Part shown: piece after piece, positions 27,067-37,455 of the stretch | Layout of the letters: the number at the start of each line of letters is the position of its first letter | Position numbering within the stretch: position 1 is the first letter of the stretch | Source of the DNA: Flavobacteriales bacterium | GTDB taxonomy: Bacteria; Bacteroidota; Bacteroidia; Flavobacteriales_D; Sanyastnellaceae | Reading direction: 5' to 3' | DNA: 53,712 nucleotides | Assembly (NCBI GenBank): GCA_027491215.1 | Contig: JAIXWP010000031.1 | Coordinates: forward strand, 1-53,712 | Notes under the pieces: generated by a model | Seen by the model: the letters and a program-made list of their open reading frames with translations, nothing else | Told to the model about the DNA's origin: nothing | The model's database searches: none | Translations under genes and position numbers: made by a program

Positions 27067-28998
27067 ATGAGCTCACATATGAAAAAACTCAGCGCTGCTG
27101 GAGTTTTAGTTTCATTAGGAATTGTTTTCGGAGATATAGGTACTTCACCTCTCTATGTACTAAAAGCTATAATCGGAACACGTGAAATATCTCCAGAGCT
27201 AGTACTTGGCGGTATATCCTGTGTTTTTTGGACCTTGACCATCCAAACAACATTTAAATATATCATTCTAACGCTAAAGGCAGACAACAATGGTGAAGGG
27301 GGTATATTCTCTCTCTACGCGCTTGTCAGACGAAGAGGAAAGTGGCTATTCATCCCCGCAATCATTGGAGCTGGAACCCTTCTGGGAGATGGGATTATTA
27401 CGCCTCCTATTTCGGTAGCCTCAGCAATCGAAGGTCTTGAAAAAATACATCATGGAATTCCAGTCGTAGAGATTGTCATCGCAATCATCACGGTACTGTT
27501 TATTTTCCAGCGCTTCGGAACAAAGATTGTCGGTGCAACATTTGGCCCTATCATGCTCGTTTGGTTCGGAATGCTTGCTGTGCTTGGTCTGAGTCAAATC
27601 ATCATCTACCCAGATATTCTTAAAGCATTAAGCCCGCATTATGCATACGATCTACTCGTACACTATCCACAAGGATTTTGGCTATTAGGAGCTGTCTTCC
27701 TATGCACAACAGGCGCCGAAGCACTGTACTCAGATCTTGGACATTGCGGGAGACAAAACATCCAAATTAGCTGGATAGCAGTTAAAGCAGCTCTGATATT
27801 AAACTACTGCGGTCAAGGCGCTTGGCTTCTTCATAGTGGAAACACACATCTGGGGGATATGAATCCATTCTATGAAATCATGCCACGATGGTTCTTGGTA
27901 TTTGGTATTTCTATCGCTACAGCTGCCGCTATCATTGCCTCTCAGGCCCTCATCTCTGGTTCATTTACACTCATTAGCGAGGCTGTCAGCTTGAACTTCT
28001 GGCCAAGAATTACCATTAAATATCCGACAGACGTACGCGGACAAATCTATATCCCTAGCATCAATTGGCTCCTTTGGGCTGGATGTGTCGCCGTAATGCT
28101 ATACTTCGAAGAATCCTCCAAAATGGAAGCAGCGTATGGACTATTCATTACCATCACTATGCTTATGACCACCATTTTGATTTCTCGATATTTAATTTGG
28201 ATTAAAAAATGGTCGACGTACCTCGTCTATCCTATGGTAGCCATTTTCGTGAGTGTTGAGCTTTCATTCTTAATCGCAAACTTGTCAAAACTATCGCAAA
28301 TGTGGCTCTTTCTGGCTATAGGATTAGCAGCAATATTTGTTATGTACGTTTGGTATAAATCACGAAAAATCAATAATAAAATGTTGAACTTCGTGAAACT
28401 GAAAGATCAAATTGATTTGCTTCGCGACTTAAGCCAAGACCAAACAGTAACGAAGTTTGCTACGCACTGTATCTACTTGACGAAGGCAGATTTACCAAGT
28501 GAAGTGGAACAAAAAATCATCTACTCCATTTTTAGTCACACTCCAAAAAGAGCAGACATTTACTGGTTCGTGCACATCGAACGAACAGACGATCCGTATC
28601 ACATGGAATACTCTGTTCAAGAATTGGAAAATGACAAAGTGATTCGCGTAGAGTTTAAACTCGGATTCAAAGTTCAACCTCGCATCGGAATGCTCTTTAG
28701 AAAAGTAGTCGATGAAATGGTAGCGAATGGTGAGCTAGATATTAAGAGTAAGTATCCGTCTCTTAAAAAATATAACCTGGCCGCAGATTTCAAGTTTGTC
28801 ATCTTGGAAAAATTCCTCAGTTATGAAAATGAAATCAGCTTTAGACAAGGTTGGATTTTGAATGTGTATTTTGCTATCAAACAGTGGGCTCAAGCAAATG
28901 AAAAAGCATTCGGACTTGATCCTAGTGAAACACACGTGGAAAAAATTCCATTGCTAGTAAACCCTGTGGATGATGTAAACCTTTGCCGAAAGGACTAA
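27067..28998 (+). CDS. kup: Potassium uptake protein of the KUP/HAK/KT family
   Basis: 643 residues (family about 620-660). A K+/H+ symporter in the inner membrane. The N-terminus has FGDIGTSPLYVLKAI at about 21-35, a family signature, followed by a dozen hydrophobic segments up to about 430, including GDGIITPPISVASAIEGLE and FLCTTGAEALYSDLGHCGR. The C-terminal part (about 440-643) is a cytoplasmic domain. An ATG at 27079 is a second start option. It ends with a 4-nt overlap of the convergent nhaD gene; K+ import and Na+ export are thus neighbours. Confidence 0.93.
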   Translation: MSSHMKKLSAAGVLVSLGIVFGDIGTSPLYVLKAIIGTREISPELVLGGISCVFWTLTIQTTFKYIILTLKADNNGEGGIFSLYALVRRRGKWLFIPAIIGAGTLLGDGIITPPISVASAIEGLEKIHHGIPVVEIVIAIITVLFIFQRFGTKIVGATFGPIMLVWFGMLAVLGLSQIIIYPDILKALSPHYAYDLLVHYPQGFWLLGAVFLCTTGAEALYSDLGHCGRQNIQISWIAVKAALILNYCGQGAWLLHSGNTHLGDMNPFYEIMPRWFLVFGISIATAAAIIASQALISGSFTLISEAVSLNFWPRITIKYPTDVRGQIYIPSINWLLWAGCVAVMLYFEESSKMEAAYGLFITITMLMTTILISRYLIWIKKWSTYLVYPMVAIFVSVELSFLIANLSKLSQMWLFLAIGLAAIFVMYVWYKSRKINNKMLNFVKLKDQIDLLRDLSQDQTVTKFATHCIYLTKADLPSEVEQKIIYSIFSHTPKRADIYWFVHIERTDDPYHMEYSVQELENDKVIRVEFKLGFKVQPRIGMLFRKVVDEMVANGELDIKSKYPSLKKYNLAADFKFVILEKFLSYENEISFRQGWILNVYFAIKQWAQANEKAFGLDPSETHVEKIPLLVNPVDDVNLCRKD

Positions 28999-30383
28999 GG
29001 GTGTAGGATCATCATTTCAATAATGTAGACAGCTGCGCCGCCGAAATAGCCGATCAACGCCCATAGTGATACATTTTTTAAGTACCACATGAAGCTGATT
29101 TTTTCCAAGCCCATCACTGCTACACCCGCAGCACTACCAATAATGAGGATACTTCCTCCTGTACCCGCTGTATATGCCAGGAAGTGCCAGAATGGTCCGT
29201 CTTGAACAAACATATCCGACCACACATCTCCTGTCAATGCAGGAGTAATTTCGTACATATTCATACTCGCTGCTACCAATGGGACGTTGTCAATCACGGC
29301 AGACAATAGACCAATTGCAATGTTGATTGCGTAAACATTTCCAAGACTGTCTTTAAGCCCCTCAGCAAGTGTGCGCAAATGACCTACTTCTTGAAGCGCT
29401 GACACCGCCAATAGAATTCCTAGGAAGAATAAAACAGAAGGCATATCGATTTTACGAAGTGCGTGAAGCGCACTGTACTTCGACTTTTCTTCATCCACCT
29501 TTTTACCATGCATGATTTCGGTTGCCAACCAAACAATCCCTAAGCTAAGCATGATACCCATGAATGGAGGTAGGTGCGTAATGCTTTTAAATACAGGAAC
29601 AAACAACAAACCTCCAACACCAAGAACGAATGCTACTCCACGCTCCCTTGCAGAAATGCCAGCTCCTGATTTTTCTGCAGCCACCGGTCTTTCCACATCT
29701 CCTTTCATTACAAAGGTCAAAATGATTAAAGGCAACAATAGATTTACTAAACTCGCCAAAAAGACTTCTTTCATAATACCCACGCTCGTAATTTGCTTTC
29801 CAATCCAAAGCATTGTGGTAGTTACATCTCCAATCGGCGACCATGCACCGCCGGCATTTGCTGCGATGATTATAACGCCGCCAAAGAACCAACGTGTCTT
29901 TTGATCATCAATCAGCTTTCTTGCTAAGCTCACCATCACAATAGCAGTGGTCAAATTATCCAAGGCAGCAGACAAGAAGAACGTAATGATTCCCAAGATC
30001 CATAAGAGCTTGACTTTATTTTTCGACGTAATTCGGTCAGTAATCACTCGAAATCCTTCATGCGCATCTACTACTTCAACGATGGTCATCGCACCCATCA
30101 AGAATAACAGAATGCCCGCTATTTCTTGTAAGTGATGGAGAAGTCTGTGATCGAAAAACTCTGGCAAGGTCATGTCAGCGCCCTCAGATATTTTCAAAAA
30201 ATCTCCAAGCTGTTGGAAATAAACCGACAAGTGATCAGGAACTGCATGCGCTCCGACAACGAGAATCGACCAGCATAAAACTCCCGTCAGGAGTGCAGTT
30301 GCTGCTTTATCGATTTTGATTGAATGTTCCGTTGCAATGGCGATGTAGCCAAGAATGAAGACAATGAGTATAGCTATTTCCAT
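28995..30383 (-). CDS. nhaD: NhaD-type Na+/H+ antiporter
   Basis: 462 residues, about a dozen hydrophobic segments. Exports Na+ (or Li+) in exchange for protons. Family marks include LDNLTTAIVMVSLARKL, WSPIGDVTTTMLWIG and the SAVIDNVPLVAASMNMY segment (about residue 365), with FLAYTAGTGGSILIIGSAAGVAVMG near the end. The start follows exbD copy 2 by 7 nt, so it looks like the third gene of an exbB-exbD-nhaD transcript. It fits a marine or saline life style (inference). Confidence 0.93.
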   Translation of the reverse strand: MEIAILIVFILGYIAIATEHSIKIDKAATALLTGVLCWSILVVGAHAVPDHLSVYFQQLGDFLKISEGADMTLPEFFDHRLLHHLQEIAGILLFLMGAMTIVEVVDAHEGFRVITDRITSKNKVKLLWILGIITFFLSAALDNLTTAIVMVSLARKLIDDQKTRWFFGGVIIIAANAGGAWSPIGDVTTTMLWIGKQITSVGIMKEVFLASLVNLLLPLIILTFVMKGDVERPVAAEKSGAGISARERGVAFVLGVGGLLFVPVFKSITHLPPFMGIMLSLGIVWLATEIMHGKKVDEEKSKYSALHALRKIDMPSVLFFLGILLAVSALQEVGHLRTLAEGLKDSLGNVYAINIAIGLLSAVIDNVPLVAASMNMYEITPALTGDVWSDMFVQDGPFWHFLAYTAGTGGSILIIGSAAGVAVMGLEKISFMWYLKNVSLWALIGYFGGAAVYIIEMMILHP

Positions 30384-30390
30384 AAAAAAA

Positions 30391-30795
30391 TTATTGCGTG
30401 GGCTGACCGGTCTTGAGATACATTCTCACGTCATGGCGCGAGCCTATTTGCATCACATCTACCAAATCTTGCACACTGAGTGTTCTATCAATATTTATTG
30501 CACAAGAAATATCTGGATCTTTTTTCGCCAACGCTTCTAGTCGAATATCCAACTGTTCCAACGTCAGCTGATTGCCGTCGATATAATAATTACGGCTTGC
30601 ATCAACAGTGAGTTGCACATTTCGTTTGGCCTCCTTTTCCTTGTTATCAGCGGCCTCCGGAAGAAGCACTTTGATAACGTTTGGATTGGTCATTGTCGAA
30701 ATGATCAAGAAAAAAAGTAAAAGAAAGAACATGATGTCATTGAGCGAGTGTGTACTCACTTCAGCAGCTCCCTTTCTTCTTCTATTGATTTTCAT
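30391..30795 (-). CDS. ExbD/TolR family protein (second copy)
   Basis: 134 residues with the same layout as the first copy: a Lys/Arg-rich start, the helix with D20 (HSLNDIMFFLLLFFLI), then a periplasmic domain ending in LKTGQPTQ. It starts 1 nt after exbB copy 2 and is followed by nhaD. It is diverged from the first ExbD at most positions, so it may serve a different motor (for example gliding, Tol-Pal-like, or a substrate-specific TonB). Confidence 0.88.
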   Translation of the reverse strand: MKINRRRKGAAEVSTHSLNDIMFFLLLFFLIISTMTNPNVIKVLLPEAADNKEKEAKRNVQLTVDASRNYYIDGNQLTLEQLDIRLEALAKKDPDISCAINIDRTLSVQDLVDVMQIGSRHDVRMYLKTGQPTQ

Positions 30796-30796
30796 A

Positions 30797-31438
30797 TTAA
30801 TTCTTACTGCCCTTGTTTAAAGCGACTTTTAATGCGAGCGAATGCTCTTGAATCTTAGCCACAAAGCCATCCAGCTGATGCTGGAATAAATGATATGCCG
30901 AGAAGGCTATGATACCTACTACCAAACCAGCAGCAGATGTAATCATCTTTTTATAGAGACCTTCTGAAATGATTGAAATAGAAATATCCTGTGAAATAGA
31001 AATATCAAAGAAGATGGTGATTACCCCTACGATCGTTCCCACGAAACCGAGCAGTGGCGCTAGACCAGCGATCATTGATAGATAGCCCAATCCTTTTTCA
31101 AGCCGCGCTACCTCCACATTTGCCGCATCCTCTAATACTTCATCCAAATCTTCTGTAGTCATTCCCGAATAGATGAAGATTCTACCCCAAGAACCTTTGC
31201 TGGACTTACAAAGCTGTATCGCTTCATTCTTTTTCCCTTGAGAAAGCAGGTCGGTCAGGTTTGTAAGATCCTTATCGTTTACCTTCATATTGTTCGAGAA
31301 AAACATCAGTCGCTCTGCGATAATAATCAGCGCGATCACTGACAACAATGCAAGTGGGATCATTACAAATCCACCTTTCAGCAACAAGCCTAGCACATCT
31401 ATCGAAGGCTCTACCCCTTGAGTTTGTAGTAAAATCAT
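30797..31438 (-). CDS. ExbB/TolQ/MotA family proton channel (second copy)
   Basis: 213 residues from the ATG at 31438. A longer frame to 31477 is rejected because the promoter (31460-31494) lies between. Helices lie near 15-40, 105-130 and 145-175, with GYLSMIAGLAPLLGFVGTIVGVITIF and ITSAAGLVVGIIAFSAYHLF. The DUF-free C-terminus is short. It heads exbB-exbD-nhaD, separated from the first exbBD set by kup. Confidence 0.9.
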   Translation of the reverse strand: MILLQTQGVEPSIDVLGLLLKGGFVMIPLALLSVIALIIIAERLMFFSNNMKVNDKDLTNLTDLLSQGKKNEAIQLCKSSKGSWGRIFIYSGMTTEDLDEVLEDAANVEVARLEKGLGYLSMIAGLAPLLGFVGTIVGVITIFFDISISQDISISIISEGLYKKMITSAAGLVVGIIAFSAYHLFQHQLDGFVAKIQEHSLALKVALNKGSKN

Positions 31439-31459
31439 ATTATTATAGAATAACGATGA

Positions 31460-31494
31460 CAAATATAACCGATACATCTAGCCTGAAATTCAAA
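31460..31494 (-). promoter_or_regulatory. Bacteroidota-type promoter of the second exbB
   Basis: Minus-strand TTTG (31491-31494), 23 nt, TATATTTG (31460-31467), then 21 nt to the ATG at 31438. Same geometry as the DPM1-like promoter. Confidence 0.65.
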
Positions 31495-31618
31495 CGGATT
31501 GTCGTTTAATCAACCGATAAAGGCTTATAAAATTGCTTACCATTCACTTTTTGAGACTACCGTTCATCCGAGTTAGCCATCATAACTCTTTTGATGTAAT
31601 TACATTTACTTAAACACT

Positions 31619-32044
31619 ATGGTTATGGAAACCACCTACAAATCTAAAATCGGATTAGAGCTCGCTATCCCTGTTAGTTTAGTTTTGGGAGGGGTACTTG
31701 TGGCGACACTCATCAACAGACCCGCATGGCCAGCCTTCCTTATCATTATCCCAATGTTTAGTTTCATTTGGTATCTATTTCTCACTACCAAATACTCTAT
31801 CTCCGACAATAAACTGACTATTAAATGTGGTTTTCTATTTCATCAAAAAATAGAAATTAGCACCATCACCAAGATTATTGAAACGAACAACCCATTGAGC
31901 TCGCCCGCTGCATCTCTCGATCGATTAGACATTCGGTTCAAAAAATCTGGAAGCGTTCTTATTTCTCCAAAAGAAAAACTAGCACTGATAAATCATCTCC
32001 TCAGTATCAATCCAGCCATTGAAGTAAAATACAAAAAGAAATAA
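31619..32044 (+). CDS. Small PH-domain membrane protein
   Basis: 141 residues. Two close hydrophobic segments (about 14-31 and 38-55) are followed by TTKYSISDNKLTIKCGFLFHQKIEISTITKIIET and a strand-rich domain ending with FKKSGSVLISP, a layout typical of small bacterial PH-like (YdbT/DUF304-type) proteins. Function unknown. ATG at 31625 is an alternative start, because a TACATTTA box at 31601-31608 sits only 10 nt before the first ATG. A 12-bp palindrome (ATGTAATTACAT, 31594-31605) overlaps this box. It ends at a two-way terminator shared with gdh. Confidence 0.65.
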   Translation: MVMETTYKSKIGLELAIPVSLVLGGVLVATLINRPAWPAFLIIIPMFSFIWYLFLTTKYSISDNKLTIKCGFLFHQKIEISTITKIIETNNPLSSPAASLDRLDIRFKKSGSVLISPKEKLALINHLLSINPAIEVKYKKK

Positions 32045-32080
32045 AAAAGGGCCGGTACCAAGAGGTCCGACCCTTTTAAA
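32045..32080. terminator. Two-way terminator between the PH protein and dehydrogenase genes
   Basis: AAAAGGGCCGG, an 11-nt loop, then CCGACCCTTTT form a stem with one mismatch; A and T runs flank it, so it can work on both strands. It lies between two convergent genes. Confidence 0.75.
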
Positions 32081-32098
32081 ATTATACTCTCGGTTTTC

Positions 32099-33328
32099 CT
32101 AAACTAATTTTTTCAAAGAAATTTCAAAAGCTGTGTTTGCAATCAATGTTGATTCACTTCTCTTTTGATGCACATTTTTTAGTGCATTGTAAATAGTAAC
32201 AGAAGTATCTTCAAAGATTCCTTTGTCGGTCATATCTACATCGCCATTGCTCATCAAATACGCGAAAACTCTCGCCATTCCACAGTTCGCGATGAAGTCT
32301 GGAATCAAGCTAATCTTTTCGTCCACTAATTCTGCAATTGGTCCGTAGAAAATTTGTGTATCTGCAAATGGCACATTTGCTCCACATGCAATCACTTTTA
32401 CACCTGCAGCAATCATGCGCTCCACTTGATCATTCGTAATCAAACGAGATGCTGCACATGGCAAGAATACGTCTGCCTTTATATCCCAAATCTTTTCATT
32501 TACTTCTTCGAAGCTTAAAAGATTCGGCGCATGCAGTGCATTGCCCTGACGATCGATAAACATTTTCTTGATCTCTTCAAATGAAAAGCCATCAGTGTTG
32601 ATCAATCCACCGGCACGGTCGATGATACCAACTACTACCGCACCCATTTGACTCATGTAATAGGCACCAGCTGCACCAACATTTCCCCAACCTTGCACAA
32701 TTACACGTTTGCCTTTTACATCACCGCCCCAAAGATTGTAGTAGTGCTTTACGCTTTCTGCTACACCAAAACCTGTGATCATATCGGCTACCTTATACTT
32801 CAAAGCGCTAGATGGAGTGTATTTCTCATCTTCTAACACCTTCACAACCCCAAGACGAAGATTGCCAATACGCTTTACCTTCTGAGCCTCCGTTGGCTGA
32901 AAGTGTCCGTTGAATACGCCTTCTTGTGGGTGCCATATACCGCACTCTTCGGTCATAGGAATTACTTCATGGATTTCATCCACATTTAAGTCTCCTCCTG
33001 TTCCGTAATAATGTTTGAGAAGTGGTGCTACTGCCGCGTACCAACGCTCGAGCACTCCTTTTTTACGAGGATCACGCGGATCGAAATTGATGCCGCTCTT
33101 CGCACCACCTATCTGTGGTCCACTCACGGTGAACTTTATTTCCATTGTTTTTGCAAGCGACTCTACCTCGCGCTTGTCCAAGCCAAGACGCATACGGGTG
33201 CCACCACCTGCCGCACCGCCGCGAAGTGAATTAATCACTACCCAGCCTTCGGCTTCTGTTAACGCATCTTTCCACTCGAAAACCACCTCTGGGCGCTTGT
33301 TTTCGTAGATCGATAATAAATCTTTCAT
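32099..33328 (-). CDS. gdhA: Glu/Leu/Phe/Val dehydrogenase family protein
   Basis: 409 residues. NAD(P)-dependent amino-acid dehydrogenase. The catalytic N-domain has GGAKSGINFDP (K77 near the active-site lysine cluster) and GTGGDLNVDEIHEVI; the nucleotide domain has VIVQGWGNVGAAGAYYM, the Rossmann GxGxxG variant. Glutamate dehydrogenases usually read GGGKGG here, so the exact substrate (Glu, Leu or Phe) is unsettled and the symbol is provisional. It fits amino-acid breakdown with the acyl-CoA and CoA-transferase genes nearby. A TTG, 20 nt, CAGGTTTG promoter lies 22 nt upstream. Confidence 0.85.
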   Translation of the reverse strand: MKDLLSIYENKRPEVVFEWKDALTEAEGWVVINSLRGGAAGGGTRMRLGLDKREVESLAKTMEIKFTVSGPQIGGAKSGINFDPRDPRKKGVLERWYAAVAPLLKHYYGTGGDLNVDEIHEVIPMTEECGIWHPQEGVFNGHFQPTEAQKVKRIGNLRLGVVKVLEDEKYTPSSALKYKVADMITGFGVAESVKHYYNLWGGDVKGKRVIVQGWGNVGAAGAYYMSQMGAVVVGIIDRAGGLINTDGFSFEEIKKMFIDRQGNALHAPNLLSFEEVNEKIWDIKADVFLPCAASRLITNDQVERMIAAGVKVIACGANVPFADTQIFYGPIAELVDEKISLIPDFIANCGMARVFAYLMSNGDVDMTDKGIFEDTSVTIYNALKNVHQKRSESTLIANTAFEISLKKLV

Positions 33329-33350
33329 TTCATGCAGGAATTTGAGACGC

Positions 33351-33381
33351 CAAACCTGCTTTTAATATTTCATTCTTGCAA
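33351..33381 (-). promoter_or_regulatory. Putative promoter of the dehydrogenase gene
   Basis: Minus-strand TTG (33379-33381), 20 nt, CAGGTTTG (33351-33358; one mismatch to TAnnTTTG), then 22 nt to the ATG. Confidence 0.4.
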
Positions 33382-33414
33382 GAAAAAAATATTCTATTTG
33401 TCAGCACTCAACAT

Positions 33415-34476
33415 TTAAGGATTCCAAATAGCACCGCCAATCGAATCTCTTGAGGCTCCTGTCACAGAAGCTAAAGTGTTCACCTCCCCACGATATCTAA
33501 GCACTCCTAGGAATGCAAATACAAGCGCTTCTTTGAAATCTATAATCTCCTTTGACGGTATGTGAATCTCACAATTGGTGTGCGCTTTTACTCTTTCTAT
33601 AAAAAAATGATGCTTCGCCCCGCCACCTGTAACAAGTACTTTCGAGATGGATTGATCATTCAATACACACGCTATTTGAAACGCTCCATGCTCTACAGCA
33701 GTGCACATCAAATCAGCTACGCTATAGGTTGACTGTTGAAACTTCGATAAAAAATTTGCTTCAAAAAACTCTCTCCCCAAGGACTTTGGAGGAGCAGAAT
33801 GATAATATGACAGTGCATTCCATTCTTCTAACAATGATTGGATCACTTTGCCTGAACGAGCAATATGACCGTCTTCATCGAAGACCATGTTCATTTTTTC
33901 AGCTAAAAAATTGAACATCATATTACATGGAGCAATGTCAAACGCAATACGCTCTTCATTTTTCTCAAAAGAAATATTGGAAATGCCCCCAAGATTTAAA
34001 CATGCCTCAAAAGACGAGAATAACAGTCTATCACCGATAGGAACCAAGGGTGCACCTTGACCACCCAATGTAACATCTAATGTTCGGAAATCCGCAATTA
34101 CAGGGAGTTTACAAATGCTTGCAATTGCTGAAGGTGATCCTATTTGCAAGGTCCATCCATCTTTTGGACGATGAAAAATAGTGTGCCCATGCGATGCTAT
34201 GAAATCAATAGAATGATTTTTTGATGATATAAAATCATTCACCCATTTACCATGAAGCTCACCTAATTCATGATGCAACTGCATAAGTGCTTCACCAGAA
34301 ATATGATATGCATTCGAGAGTTTTTCTCGCCACTCCGCATTGTATGAAACAGCGCGTGTGTCGCGTATCTCAAAGACCCAACGATTATCTTTTTTTTCAA
34401 AAAAACAATATGCGATATCCAAACCATCGAGCGAAGTACCGCTCATTAAACCAATGACGTGATGGCCTGAATTCAT
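33415..34476 (-). CDS. anmK: Anhydro-N-acetylmuramic acid kinase
   Basis: 353 residues. Opens and phosphorylates 1,6-anhydro-MurNAc, a peptidoglycan recycling product, to MurNAc-6-P. The start GLMSGTSLDGLDIAYC is the family signature; ASHGHTIFHRP and TLQIGSPSAIA follow, then the ATP site (LNLGGISNIS; VTGGGAKHHFF). It lies 6 nt behind the ABC-F gene, likely in the same transcript. Together with PBP1a it is one of two cell-wall genes here. Confidence 0.93.
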   Translation of the reverse strand: MNSGHHVIGLMSGTSLDGLDIAYCFFEKKDNRWVFEIRDTRAVSYNAEWREKLSNAYHISGEALMQLHHELGELHGKWVNDFISSKNHSIDFIASHGHTIFHRPKDGWTLQIGSPSAIASICKLPVIADFRTLDVTLGGQGAPLVPIGDRLLFSSFEACLNLGGISNISFEKNEERIAFDIAPCNMMFNFLAEKMNMVFDEDGHIARSGKVIQSLLEEWNALSYYHSAPPKSLGREFFEANFLSKFQQSTYSVADLMCTAVEHGAFQIACVLNDQSISKVLVTGGGAKHHFFIERVKAHTNCEIHIPSKEIIDFKEALVFAFLGVLRYRGEVNTLASVTGASRDSIGGAIWNP

Positions 34477-34482
34477 GTTGTT

Positions 34483-36201
<1,719 letters not shown>

Positions 36202-36221
36202 CACCCCAAACAAATCGAACA

Positions 36222-37364
36222 ATGCATTTCGAACTAAGTGAAGAACACAAAGCGGTGCAGGCTGCTGCACGCGATTTTGCTCAAAATGTCCTCAAGCCAG
36301 GCGTTATCGAGCGCGATGAAAATCAAACTTTCCCTGCCGAACAGATTAAACAACTCGCGGAGCTTGGCTTCATGGGTATGATGGTTGATCCTAAATACGG
36401 CGGAAGTGGCATGGACACATTGAGCTATGCTATCGCAATGGAAGAAATCTCTAAAGTGGATGCGTCTACTTCAGTATGTATGTCAGTGAACAACTCACTG
36501 GTTTGCTACGGTCTTGAGGCATACGGAACGGAAGAGCAAAAACAAAAATATTTGGTGCCGCTTGCAAAAGGCGAAAAGATCGGTGCGTTCTGTCTTTCTG
36601 AGCCAGAAGCTGGTTCTGACGCTACATCTCAGCGCACAACGGCTATCGACATGGGTGATTATTACCTATTGAACGGTACCAAAAACTGGATCACAAACGG
36701 TAGCTCTGCTAGCACCTACATCGTAATCGCACAAACCGATGCTGCTAAAGGTCACCGCGGAATCAACGCATTGATCGTAGAGCGCGGAATGGAAGGCTTT
36801 ATCGTTGGTGCAAAAGAAAATAAACTCGGAATTCGCGGAAGCGATACGCACACATTGATGTTCCAAGATGTGAAAGTGCCAAAGGCTAATCGTATCGGTG
36901 AAGACGGATTCGGATTCAAGTTTGCGATGAAAACATTGAGCGGTGGACGTATCGGTATCGCAGCTCAAGCGCTTGGTATTGCTGGTGGTGCATTTGAGCT
37001 TTCTCTAGCATATTCAAAAGAGCGTAAGGCTTTCGGAAAAGAGATCTCTCAACACCAAGCAATCGCTTTCAAACTAGCTGACATGGCTACTGATATCGAG
37101 GCTGCAAAACTTCTTGTTTACAAAGCGGCTTGGATGAAAGACCAACACTTGAACTACGATCAAGCGAGTGCAATGGCTAAACTTTATGCTTCAAGCGTAG
37201 CGATGAAGCACACTGTTGAAGCAGTACAAATCCACGGCGGATATGGCTTTGTGAAAGAATATCACGTAGAACGTTTGATGCGTGATGCGAAAATCACACA
37301 GATCTACGAAGGAACAAGCGAGGTTCAAAAAATCGTTATCTCTCGCGGAGTTCTTAGCGAATAA
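36222..37364 (+). CDS. Acyl-CoA dehydrogenase (short-chain type)
   Basis: 380 residues, a full-length ACAD flavoprotein. Introduces the alpha-beta double bond into acyl-CoA and passes electrons to ETF. FAD and substrate parts are visible: AFCLSEPEAGSDATSQRTTA, NGTKNWITNGS, and the C-terminal IHGGYGFVKEYHVERLMRDAKI. The catalytic base is E363 in IYEGTSEVQ, the butyryl-CoA-dehydrogenase position. Short-chain (C4) or branched-chain substrate is likely, by the QIYEGTSEVQ ending. It ends at a strong terminator. Confidence 0.94.
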   Translation: MHFELSEEHKAVQAAARDFAQNVLKPGVIERDENQTFPAEQIKQLAELGFMGMMVDPKYGGSGMDTLSYAIAMEEISKVDASTSVCMSVNNSLVCYGLEAYGTEEQKQKYLVPLAKGEKIGAFCLSEPEAGSDATSQRTTAIDMGDYYLLNGTKNWITNGSSASTYIVIAQTDAAKGHRGINALIVERGMEGFIVGAKENKLGIRGSDTHTLMFQDVKVPKANRIGEDGFGFKFAMKTLSGGRIGIAAQALGIAGGAFELSLAYSKERKAFGKEISQHQAIAFKLADMATDIEAAKLLVYKAAWMKDQHLNYDQASAMAKLYASSVAMKHTVEAVQIHGGYGFVKEYHVERLMRDAKITQIYEGTSEVQKIVISRGVLSE

Positions 37365-37395
37365 AACCCACACTTCATTGTGTAGAAAGAATAGA

Positions 37396-37428
37396 AACGG
37401 CCCGACATTGTTCGGGCCGTTCGCTTTT
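37396..37428 (+). terminator. Intrinsic terminator of the acyl-CoA dehydrogenase gene
   Basis: AACGGCCCGA, a short loop, TCGGGCCGTT: a perfect 10-bp GC-rich stem followed by a T-rich stretch, 31 nt after the stop codon. Confidence 0.85.
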
Positions 37429-37455
37429 ACTTAGCATATCCATCAATCGATCGAT

